A stretch of DNA of 64,000 nucleotides, from assembly GCA_036426205.1 (NCBI GenBank), contig CM071568.1, positions 120,643,045-120,707,044 on the forward strand. The letters run 5' to 3'. This DNA comes from Ascaphus truei. Taxonomy: Eukaryota; Chordata; Amphibia; Anura; Ascaphidae. Positions 54,569-64,000 of the stretch are shown here, piece by piece (the first letter of the stretch is position 1; every line of letters begins with the position of its first letter). Under the pieces are notes generated by a model. It saw nothing but the letters and a program-made list of their open reading frames with translations. It was not told where the DNA came from and did not search any database. The translations under genes were made by a program, and so were the position numbers.

Positions 54569-56575
54569 TTCATAATTTTGTTCTCTACACTGGAACACCA
54601 AACTTTGAAGAAAATTGCTATTAAATTAAGTTCTAATGCCACTTGGTCAAGTTAAAGCAACCCAAACACAGAAGCCAGTGTCAGTTCTGCCACTGATTCT
54701 GTGTGATACCAGTAAATAATTTGAGATGTGCGAATCTGTTCAAAATGTATTTGCTAAATCTTAAGCACTTTTGTGCCCAAATTCGATTTCCTGCTAAACA
54801 TTTTGCCAAGCCTCAAAGGGCTAATAATGTTGTCAAATTAGTAAGCTTTCAGCAAAATATCACCAGACAGTGAGAGATTCATGGTGTGCGTGCTCTTTTT
54901 ATAGTCTCAGAATTAAGCAAATCTGACAAGACTTTTGCAAACAAAACTAGCAATTGTACAGCATGTTGCAAATTAGCATATTAAATGAAATTGCAATGTA
55001 TGTTGACGTATTCATGGTGTTTCATCTACGAACCCTGACTTAGTTGCAGATTCTTGCGAGACTAAAAATAAAAAGGGACAATTTTGCATGGTTCACAATT
55101 TCATGCGAAATGTTCGCACAGGTCTACAAATTCAACCTACCCCACGTTAATGACCATCAGAAGAAGTCTTTTCCACTACAGTGACTTCTCCATCAGTGCT
55201 TAGAGGAAATCAGAAGCAGCAGCTGTAGTTGTTGGCAACAAAAAATAATGTTTAGTGGGGTTCATTCATCAGTAGCACAAAATTGATCAATTTAACAAAG
55301 TGGCAATTTCATTGTTATTATATGCTGCCTTGTGTGACATTCCTTACCTATTTTTGTTCTTCAGTTTTAATTTTTGTATTTATTGTGCCCATATAATAAC
55401 AACCAGCCACAACTGAATGATCTCTCTTGTATTTTGTATGATCACGTATTAATAGCTAGTATCACATAGTAATGTGAAACAGGCTGAAGCATAAATAACA
55501 TAGTAAATGATAAGACTTGCTAATCGGAGATGCATCCTCATCTAATTAAGTAATCAATATTTTTGAGATCTGACCCCACCATTGCTACATGATACCATTA
55601 CTACATGATTTGTTTTGCTGCCAATTCTGCAAGTTACATTTGATTTCAACCATTCAGGAAAGTGTTGAGTTATGTGTTTTCCTGTCTACTTGCATATTTT
55701 ATCTGCAAAATTACAACACCATGTGAGGTAGCACTTGTGAAATCAGTGTCTGGATTTGTACACAGCCTGAAGTATTAAATCTTACATTATCTCTCTAAAA
55801 CATGCAGTATTTTTAATATGTGCTAGTCTTAACTAATTAGAATAATACATCTTTTGGACAGGTTGTAGAGTTAATAATATGTAAACATTTCCGTTTGTTA
55901 ATAAATACATTTTCTGGGTAACCAGTCAGACATACGTTCGTCATGACATGTGTAGACAATGTTATTTTGGGGACTTCCTTAAAAACTGTCTCTCTTTTTC
56001 TGTTTTGCTCAACAGAGTGGAGCTTAGCTCCAATGCAAAAATTAGTCATAAAAAAAATTCACTTGTCTGTCTTTTCCAGTTGCCAAATAGGCATTGTATT
56101 TGGTAGTATGAAGTACTATTAGTTATTTATTGCAAACCTACACTTCCACCTTTCCAATATAATGGTTTCTATATTTTTGTATTCCTTTTTTTTTTTTTTT
56201 TTTAATAATAATATACAATTTTTAACAATATTGCCCAAAGACCCTCCAAACACTTCCTAAGTCAGGACACTGTACTCTCCTGGAATCAATAGCAGGCTTT
56301 TATTCGTGTCACTTGGACCACTTGTTGCACTATTTCACACATGCACAGTGTCAGGGTTAGTTCTCTGTGAACATTGCAGTACATTTTGGGCATTAAAATA
56401 GTATCCTTGTATTAGTTGAAAACAATCATATTAAAAAGGTATTTTAAGTACGAAGACCTCTTCAATGTCACAACACAATCTTGACTACTATCACAACAAT
56501 CTTACATCTGCAAATGGAGAGGGAGAAGACAATTATATTTTTTTAACAAATGAAACTGCGGAATAGTCTTTAGGG
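54569..56575. other. 2 kb of AT-rich sequence without features
   Basis: No coding region or repeat recognised apart from a T run at about 56188-56203. It may be unique sequence. Confidence 0.45.
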
Positions 56576-56591
56576 TAACTTCGCCTTAAAG

Positions 56592-56934
56592 TGCAGAGAA
56601 GGGGGATCGGTGTGACGTCCAAATCCGTGGACAAACTAAGAACTCACCAGCCAAAAATGGTATAGGATAAAAGCAACTTTATTAGGCTAAATAAAAATGT
56701 GTTACATCCACATATGGAAAAAGCTCCTCCTCCCACGCGTTTCACGCGTCACTGGCGCTTTCTCAAGGAGAGACTTTTTTAGTCTGTTGTCTGCTCATTC
56801 GCTCCCCCACGGAGGCTTCCTATTACCTCTTTTCATTAGTGCCTACAACTCATTTACCGTGACAGAGCTTATCACTACATACCTTCTATGCAGCGCTGTT
56901 CCTGGAGCTGACAGCCGGTTTTGTTTTTCTCATC
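56592..56934. mobile_element. 343-bp retroposon with 16-bp target duplication and PLE-type motif
   Basis: TAACTTCGCCTTAAAG occurs perfectly at 56576-56591 and 56935-56950. The insert contains, on the minus strand, CTCCTTGAGAAAGCGCCAGT, then GACGCGT, GAAACGCGTGGGAGGAG. This is a stem-I-like pairing (CTCC/GGGAG) around a decayed hammerhead-like core (TGAGAA in place of CTGATGA, GAAAC retained). No coding capacity. The long target duplication indicates target-primed reverse transcription. Confidence 0.6.
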
Positions 56935-56950
56935 TAACTTCGCCTTAAAG

Positions 56951-59332
56951 CTGGCCCTACTCTAATCTGAATAATTCTCAAATTACATTTCAACCTTTAT
57001 TGACACTGGCGATGACCAAAATATATACGAGGTGAGAAGTCTACCTGATGATAATCAGCCAACCTCAGTGCCATAACAAGGACCTCTTGCATATTGTGGG
57101 TAGAGGGTAATTTGATCACCATATGATAATATACAACCACAGGTAACCCCCTTTGTGAAATTATTATATTAAATTAAGAAGTTAATAGAGCCTAGAGTGG
57201 TTAACTGTATGTGTAACTGCTTCTCATCACATGAGTGGAGTGACTGGGCAGAAAACCTTTGCCACGCTCCCTCTCTGTAAGGTGTTTATCCTGCCACACG
57301 GTACAGGGTATGGAGTATAATTAGAGCCACTTCCATAGTAGGCTTGGTGATGAGTGACATCAGACATCAGATACAAATAGTCTGAAGAGGTTTTCTGGGA
57401 CTCAGCTTCCTGGAGGGTAAGAGGTGCAGAGCCTCAGTGTACATAGTTAAGATAATGTATAGATAGGACCTATTTTTTATGTTATCGTTAGGGACAGTAC
57501 CCCTCCAAGATAGGGTCCAAAGGTATGGACAAGGTGAATCAGCATGTTCACAGAAGAGAAGAGGAGGAAGGCATGGCACAGAGGTCCCTATAATTAAGGC
57601 TCCATGTGCCATAGGATCAGCCCTACAAGCTGATCCACACCTGCCTCACATATTAGTCTGTCTAGAAGCGGCAGTACAGAAACAGCAATGGGATGCAGAC
57701 CCCCTAAAATATTGAGTGGGCCAGGACCTCAGGACGGGCCCATAGAGAAAGAGCATAACGGATGATTTGCAGAATGGGGACGGTTAAATAAGAGGAATCA
57801 GTAAAGTGCCTTCACCCTCTCAGTGTGTAAAGAGTGCCTTTCGGAGGATGCATCACGTTAAGAGTACAGACTGCACAAATGAAACAAAAGCTATGACAAT
57901 GTGTAATGTAACTGAATGAGAAGAGCCCTAATATTAAGGGAGCACAAATAAAGAGTATTTGTACTATAAAAATTCCTGGCGCCCATCATTCCATTTTTGC
58001 CACCAACTCCCAGCCTGCACAAAGAATTTGTTAAATATAAGTTTAGTTTCATGTTACTTTATTGGCAAACATTTCCATGTTTACATTTTAACACTAGTTT
58101 TCAAATCAAGGCCTAGATTTACTAAAGGAACATATTGCCGCAGTATTTACTAAGAATTGCATATTGATAAGTGGGTTGAGATATTCAATCTCATTTGCAT
58201 ACACCAAAAATGCTTGTTCTCAGAGCAAAAGAACGGTAACGATACAAATAAGTGTTAACAGCATTAGTCAGCTCTAGTGATGCAATTGTGTGTCTAAAAA
58301 TTAGAGAAAAAATTGGCAATATTTTATGGTGATAGCTCGATATCACCAGGTGAGTTGGTTGTAAATAGACCTTTAGATATTTATTCTTCATCTGCACACA
58401 TTTGCATTCTCATTTTCTCTGGCATATGTTATTGGACGATGCATCATTTGCATGCTAATTAGTGATCCTGTCATTAAAGTTAGTTCACACTTATCGCTGC
58501 AATAAAATTAGAGTTATCACTTTGTTATTTGAGCATAAAACCTTTAGAAAATACTGCATTAAAATAACTCCTTTTTTTTCACCATTAACGCACAGTGAAA
58601 TCAATACCGAAGTTTGGCAAATCTATGTCACAGAAAGGTGAGACTTAACTCTTTAAACATATCACTGCCATTGGTTCATGTCAATCCAAGTTGAGTCTGT
58701 AGTTTTAAATAGCAGATGTAACATATATTAAATTGTGCTCCTAATGTTTGTTTGTAAAGAGTATGCAGTATATATCTCATTCATGTTCCAATTCACTCAA
58801 CAGCTTAAACCATTCTCATATGCACAAACCCTTGATTGTGAACATTAAAACTTGCGCGGTACTCATTAAGCTAATAATTATTCCTGCAAAGTAGAAATTG
58901 CCTGAGTTATTTCTGTAATGGCAATGCTAGTAAATTAGTCTAAATATTTAAATCAAATGTACGTAACACCACTAATGAGTAAATTTTATATTACAGCTGT
59001 ATTCATTATGCTGCACTATCCAGATAACGTGTGAATTTGTAATTCAGTGTTTCAGTATTTTAAAGGCATATCCTGATATGCCAAATTCTAACAATGTCAC
59101 ATCATGTTACTGAAAAAATCAATGTCAGGTTAGACATATAAAATAGAAGCATATGCTCATGACGTCCTTTAAACAAAGTGTTAGAAAGTGTATTTTACAT
59201 TTGTTGCGAATTGTTAGTCAGAAAATCTTACGCCACCTCAGACTGTGTGGATTTGTTTGATGAAATGCATGATAAAAACGGACTCACTGAGCTACAAAGT
59301 TTGATACATCGCATTATACTCTGTGCATCATG
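56951..59332. other. 2.4 kb without recognised features
   Basis: Mostly AT-rich. The open frames here are short and show no family signature. Confidence 0.45.
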
Positions 59333-59334
59333 TA

Positions 59335-59683
59335 CTGTAGTGCTGACGAGTATTCTAAAACAAATCTGGGGCAATCACCAACAAGACCCAGGTATACATG
59401 CTGGGTACATGCTGGGTACATGCTGCAACATTTCTGTGACATTTCTGCAGACAGACTAATGGCCCATCGGATTAACAGCGGGGGTCCTTGGCAGTCCCAT
59501 TCAAACTGAATGGGACTGCCAGGGACCCCTGATGTGTTAATCCGATGGGCCATTAGTCTCTGCAGAAATGTCACTGAAATGTTGCAGCATGTACACAGCA
59601 TGTACCTGGTTCTTGTTGGTGATAGCCCCAGATTTTCCAAGGCAAGTTTAAGGCAAATTTTAGAATACTCGTCGGAGCACCTG
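59335..59683. mobile_element. 349-bp palindromic MITE with TA target duplication
   Basis: Both halves match in reverse complement almost throughout: GACGAGTATTCTAAAA at 59345 and its complement ending at about 59672; GGGGCAATCACCAACAAGAC and its complement; GGCCCATCGGATTAAC and its complement. The centre is CCCATTCAAACTGAATGGGA near 59508. TA flanks both sides (59333-59334, 59684-59685). Transcribed RNA would form a very long hairpin. Confidence 0.8.
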
Positions 59684-60007
59684 TAACTCCTCCTTAATAC
59701 CTCCTACCACTGACACTCCCTAAATCACAAAGACACACGCAATTAAAATGGTACATTTTGCATACATTTTGCTCCAAATTTGCCTTCATACATTCCCACA
59801 TATACAGACTTTAATTTGCACTTTATCAAAATATTGTCAGGTTTGCCTTACATATATTTACAAGGTGATCCAAGAGGGATCAAAAAAAGATTACCCATAT
59901 CTGCACTCAGCCAAAAAATTCCTAATAAAATAAAGCAGACAGATAGTCTTCAAGTAATGTTGGTTTTTATTACTACTACTACGGCGTGGCTCAGTAGACC
60001 GAGTTTA
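59684..60007. other. No gene seen
   Basis: AT-rich sequence between the MITE and the PLE fragment. A (TTA)/(CTA) stretch lies at about 59970-59980. Confidence 0.4.
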
Positions 60008-60819
60008 TAAACATCCTCAATAATAACATCCTGAATCTGAGACTTTCCTTTGAATACGATCCATAGAGTGTCTGCTTCCTAGATATCAGGATATCAAGAG
60101 GAGCAAATGATGAACTGAACACTACCATCTATAGGAAGCCAATTGCCATGAATAGTTTGCTTCGTGCTGCCAGTCATCACCCCAGGGCACTGGTACATGG
60201 TATACCGGTTGGCCAGTTCCTGAGGTTGAAACGCAACTGCAGTAACACTGCAGAATTTGAACAACAGGCAGCCCTGATCACACAAAGATTTATTGATCAT
60301 GGCTACAGCAAAAAGATAATCAAGAGAGCATACAAACGACCTAAATACACCCCTAGCACTGACCTTCTGAAAGATAAGATACCAAACACGGAAAGTAAAC
60401 TGATACGTTTTATTGGTGGCTATAATAGCCAATGGCATCAGGCTCGTAATATTTTCCAACGCCACTGGCATATACTCATAGCAGACCCAGATATACAGGG
60501 GGCAATATGCACTTACCCATCAATGGTGAGTTGCAGAGCAAGGAACCTACGGGATTCCTTAGTTCGCAGTCACTATACCGAACCCCAAGTGAGCAACTGG
60601 CTCACACCAAAACCAGTGGGTACATTTACATGTCAAAGGTGTAAAGCCTGTAGAAACATCAAGATCAGTAAGACATTTACCAACAATGACGATACTAGAA
60701 CGTACTCAATACGGAAATTTGTCAATTGCATCTGTGTTGAGGTAATATATATGGGCATCTTTTTTCACAAACTATTCAACATTCAATATCCATTTGTGAA
60801 AAAGTATGTGAATCTTTAG
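60008..60819 (+). pseudogene. Penelope-like element fragment: RT C-terminal part and zinc knuckle
   Basis: From about 60008 the plus strand reads 'FINILNNNILNLRLSFEYDP', a stop, then CFLDIRISRG. From 60148 it reads MNSLLRAASHHPRALVHG, IPVGQFLRLKRNCSNTAEF and GYSKKIIKRAYKR, the conserved PLE thumb blocks. CQRCKACRNIKISK at about 60631 is the C..C..C knuckle. The GIY-YIG domain is absent beyond 60819, where a Tc1 fragment begins. It is 5'-truncated and represents a PLE of a different subfamily from the copy at 43-46 kb. Confidence 0.8.
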
Positions 60820-60824
60820 ATTCA

Positions 60825-61290
60825 GTAGCTGGTTTAAGACCCATGAGCAACAATGATTTAAACTAAACTTCCTGTAACTGCTGGTCAGTCTCTCACGTCG
60901 GTTTTGAGGAATTTTGGCACATTCCTCCATATAGAACTGCTTCAACTCAGTTACATTTGAGGGCTTTCTTGCATGGACAGCTTGCTATAGGTCCTGCCAC
61001 AACATTTCGATGGGGTTTAGGTCTGGACTTTGACTAGGCCATTCTAAAATATGGAACTTCATCTTCTGCAGCCATTCTTTTGTAGATCTGCTTGTATGTT
61101 TAGGATCATTGTCTCGCTAATTACCCACTTTCGCTTCAGCTCACGGATGGTCTGATATTCTCCTCTAGAATCTTCTGATATAATGCAGAATTCATGGTTG
61201 TGTCAATGATGGCAAACCGTCCAGGTCATGAAGCAGCAAAGCAGCCCCAAATCAGCACACTCCCACCACCATGCTTGATGGTTGGGATGT
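60825..61290 (-). pseudogene. Tc1/mariner transposase C-terminal fragment
   Basis: The minus strand reads HHGGGSVLIWGCFAAS, then [40 protein letters not shown] (second catalytic Asp) and [19 protein letters not shown] sequence (catalytic Glu block), ending near ECAKIPQNR. Minor frame changes and stops are present. This is an intron-free classical Tc1 element, distinct from the intron-bearing gene at 36-39 kb. Confidence 0.75.
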
Positions 61291-62420
61291 GTGACAGAAT
61301 GCCGTAGAGAATGGGTAAATTTGGCTATCTCTAAAGAAAGGTTAAGCCTGACATTACCACTCCTACCTTTCAATAATATAATGTATTTACATATGCATGT
61401 ATGGTTTATTGTACCAATCCTGTATCTGTGTTCTGTGCCCACAATGGGCTGATATTATATTCTGTAGCCTGGCTCCAGGACTTTGGGAATCATGAGTTAA
61501 CTGTATGTTTAATTTATTAAATGTATGTACTTTGTATGGAAGATGGGTATACAATTATCCAGCCTCAACACAAAGGAAATTCTTGGCAAGATAAGATGAG
61601 TGGTTTGTGACATTGTCGAGTGAGGCAGGGCTGTGGACTGAGGTGTGGGGGAAGTGGCTCCCCACAGGAAGACCATTGTTCAGCTCAGACACTGAGTCGC
61701 CTATCCCTTTGGGGGGTATTGGGTGGGCAAGGGGCGTCATTGCGGGGACTGTGCTCTTTAGGCATGATTTCCATTAGTCCATTAAAATGCCCCACTCAAC
61801 TTAAGCCCATATCCTGGAAGTCTGTAACCTCCCCTTGCTCTGTTTTGGTCTAATCCGCTCTGGGAATGGTCAATGGGTCAACCTCTGTCCTCTATATTGA
61901 TGGATGGAGACAGAGCGCTATATCACTAGGAACCCAGCTTTGGTTCCAGACTTGTTGTGGAATACTCGCTGTGCCAAAGTGGACCATTTAAATATCCAAA
62001 GTCATCCGAGGGTGTTTTAGAGACTTGTGGAGGAGTTTGGAGGGAAGCAACGGTGGGAAATTAAAAAATGTTGACTAGTGGAGAGCAAGGCAGTACTGCC
62101 CCTACCATCGAGAACAGCGGCGCAAGTTGGGAATCCGTTTCAGGGTAAACTTCTGGACAAGGGTCACCGCACCTAGGGCTCTAGGTTGTTCCCCCAATGA
62201 TCTCAGTTTGGTGAATTTCTGTGGGTTTTATGTACTGGATGTTTAGGGAATCTTTTTTCCAATAAATTCACTTTTGTTCAACTCTGCAGTTGTTTAGTGT
62301 GGTATAACTTTTTCTCCCCACTGTACATGTGGGTTCTGCAGTTGATTTACCGACTTTTGGTATAGAATAAGTCTCTTTCTAAAGGGTATTAGGGGTGGGG
62401 ATTTGGAGCGGTTGTTATTA
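61291..62420 (+). mobile_element. Possible LTR-like element
   Basis: The segment starts TGTGACAGAATGCCG exactly where the Tc1 fragment stops. Near its end it has CCAATAAATTCACTTTTGTT and a T-rich stretch, as in the R-U5 region of an LTR. No coding frame and no target duplication were found. It may be an LTR or an unrelated sequence. Confidence 0.3.
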
Positions 62421-62656
62421 ACTTTTGAAAGTAATTGGATCTATACACTTTCAACAAATAAACCGAAAGGGTTAAATGAGGAATTACAATTTACGGGTTT
62501 TTCATGATCCGATTTATATTTACTATGGATTCATTATTCTAAATATGTCATTGGGAGGTTTACTATCTATCATGCTCTTTGTGTATGATAAGACAATGTT
62601 ACAATTGCTATTGTAGAAACATACAGTATGTTTGTTAGTTACTTGTTAACGTACAT

Positions 62657-62760
62657 ACCGTATTTCCTCGATTGTAAGACTCAGGTTTTTTCCCTTTTTC
62701 ACGTGGCTGAAATAGGACTGCGTCTTACAATCAATGTACTGAAAAAAAACCAGCTAGGGG
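62657..62760. mobile_element. Terminal part of a MITE-like repeat
   Basis: ACCGTATTTCCTCGATTGTA and an inverted TTACAATCAATG segment (62662-62737) give a small inverted pair of TTGTAAGAC/GTCTTACAA words. 'ACCGTATTT...TAAGAC' is a known style of vertebrate DNA-element termini. The far end could not be placed. Confidence 0.4.
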
Positions 62761-63044
62761 GCGCTGCAGAAAAAGCCACAGCAGCTTTCCGCGTTCTACC
62801 TTCCGTGCGGTGGCCGGCTTCTTGCACCACGTGCGCGACCCCCCCCCCTCCCAACGCGCGCGCGAGCGACCCTTTTTGCCATAATGAAGTGCCAGCCCCC
62901 CCCACATAAGGAGATGCTTGCTGCCTCTCCTATTACCCCCACCACGACTGTCAGCTGTCTGGCTGCCTCTCCCATTGCACCCCCTCCCTCGCAACTATCA
63001 GCTGTCTGGCGGTATAAGTGACTTTCTACCACCAGCTGCATCCC

Positions 63045-63445
63045 CCATTCCCCCCCACCCCTCTCTCTATCTCCCTCAACGCGGCCCGCGATCAGCTGGG
63101 CTGTGCGGCTGTAGAGGTGCCGCCGGTCACCTCTCCCATCCCTCCTACTTTGCCCCCCACCCCTCCCCGTGTGCGGAAGATTTGCCTCTTCTACAGGCAT
63201 CACCCATTCCGCCCCTCTCTCTCTCTCCCTAGGCGCGGCCCACGATCAGCTGGGCTGTGCTGCTGTAGGGTTGCTGCCGGTCGCCTCTCCCATCCCTCCT
63301 TCTTCACCCCCCACCCCCCGTGCGCGGGAGAGATGCCTTTTCTACCGGCTGCATTACCCATTCTGCCCCCTCTCTCTCCCTCGGCGCGGCCCACGATCAA
63401 CTGGGCTGTGCTGCTGTAGAGGTGCAGGCTGCCTCTCCCATTCCT
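63045..63445. repeat. GC-rich tandem repeat of about 151-154 bp, three units
   Basis: GCGGCCCGCGATCAGCTGGG (63081) recurs at 63235 and 63386 as GCGGCCCACGATCA. Intervals are 154 and 151 bp. Each unit also has CTCTCCCATCCCTCCT, a C-rich run, and a CTACCGGCTGCAT or CTACAGGCATCAC segment. Pro/Ser-rich open frames over it are artefacts of C-rich repeats. Confidence 0.85.
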
Positions 63446-63654
63446 CCTCCTCCTCCTCTCACCCTCCTGTGCGCAAGAGGCAGCTGTCAGTGCTTCTACC
63501 ACTCCCCCTGGCCGGAACGTGTGAATGCAGCCAGAGGGGAAGATGAGCTGAGGAGCACCTGTCACTCAGCATACAGTAAGTACAGCATCCCCAGCACAGC
63601 TCCCATAATGCTGAGCAGTATCCTGTTTGTAGTGCTGAGGAGAAAAGTTGTACT

Positions 63655-64000
63655 GTAGTATAGTGTAGTGTACTGTTGCGCAGTGTGCAATGTGACGCAG
63701 TGAACTGCTGTGCAGTGTGCAGTGTTGCGCAGTGTACTGTTGCAGTGTGCAGTGTTGTGCAGTGTACTGTTGTGCAGTGTGCTGTGTTGCGCAGTTTACT
63801 GTTGCAGTGTGCAGTGTTGCGCAGTTTACTGTTGCAGTGTGCAGTGTGACGCAGTTTACTGTTGCGCAGTGTGCAGTGTGACACAGTGTACTGTTGCGCA
63901 GTGTGCAGTGTTACGCAGTTTACTGTTGAGCAGTGGGCAGTGTGACGCAGTGTACTGTTGTGCAATGTTACGCAGTTTGCTGTTGCGCAATGTTACGCAG
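63655..64000. repeat. GCAGTGTGCAGTGT minisatellite, runs off the window
   Basis: A unit of about 28-34 bp (TTGCGCAGTTTACTGTTGCA, GTGTGCAGTG and variants) repeats about ten times to the right edge. The array is not complete in the window. His/Thr/Cys-rich minus-strand frames are artefacts. Confidence 0.9.

Noticed and set aside
62699..63965. Pro/Ser-rich and His/Thr/Cys-rich open frames up to 168 residues
   Set aside because: They lie wholly in GC-rich tandem repeats and a GCAGTGT minisatellite, and several overlap on both strands.

Overview
The window is vertebrate nuclear DNA made almost entirely of transposable elements. I see no conventional single-copy host gene, no tRNA or rRNA gene and no CRISPR array. 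The mixture points to an amphibian, most likely a frog: CR1 and L2 LINEs, Penelope-like elements (PLEs) with a hammerhead ribozyme, Tc1/mariner and hAT DNA transposons, solo LTRs, a CORE-SINE, and kilobase-scale palindromic elements with TIRs of the form GGGCCT(C/T)AT. The species itself is inference.

Layout. 1-11 kb: two 3' ends of one LINE family (1-925, 10310-11125), broken LINE endonuclease pieces on the minus strand, an old L2 fragment, and a hAT-type element (6492-7853) swollen by simple repeats. 13-18.4 kb: two related minus-strand solo LTRs (13022-13822, 17304-18410), a fold-back element (13830-14961) and a 209-bp palindrome. 22.1-26.4 kb: a 4.3-kb palindromic element. 27.7-45.9 kb: a minus-strand PLE split by a 15-kb insertion. 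46.1-49.4 kb: a CR1 LINE. 50.65-52.8 kb: an L2 LINE. 52.8-62.6 kb: mostly unrecognised sequence with a 343-bp retroposon, a 349-bp MITE, a second PLE fragment and a Tc1 fragment. 63-64 kb: two tandem arrays.

The most interesting part is the insertion at about 27869-43052. Its core (about 33765-43052, once a nested 5.9-kb palindrome is set aside) carries three genes. (i) A five-exon Tc1/mariner-type transposase on the minus strand (38926-36474), with GT-AG introns, phases that match at every junction and a complete D, D, E set. It is interrupted only by a 485-bp TA-flanked MITE in its last exon. (ii) A divergently transcribed plus-strand gene (39180-40677) with a basic N-terminus, Ser/Pro repeats, a Met/Gln-rich coiled coil and a BEN-like C-terminus. 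(iii) A minus-strand gene (42802-42034) with a forkhead-like winged-helix segment. The PLE reading frame stops at the right edge (RT and zinc knuckle at 43.05 kb) and resumes at the left edge (GIY-YIG domain at 27.7-27.87 kb). This shows that the whole block is an insertion. I propose a multigene, intron-bearing DNA transposon in which a transposase travels with two putative DNA-binding accessory proteins. The mobility unit and its exact ends are inferred.

A second notable item is a roughly 168-bp element (45591-45758) inside the PLE coding region. It is flanked by a 12-bp direct repeat and carries a hammerhead-ribozyme-like sequence on the minus strand. A larger retroposon at 56592-56934, with a 16-bp direct repeat, carries a related but decayed motif.
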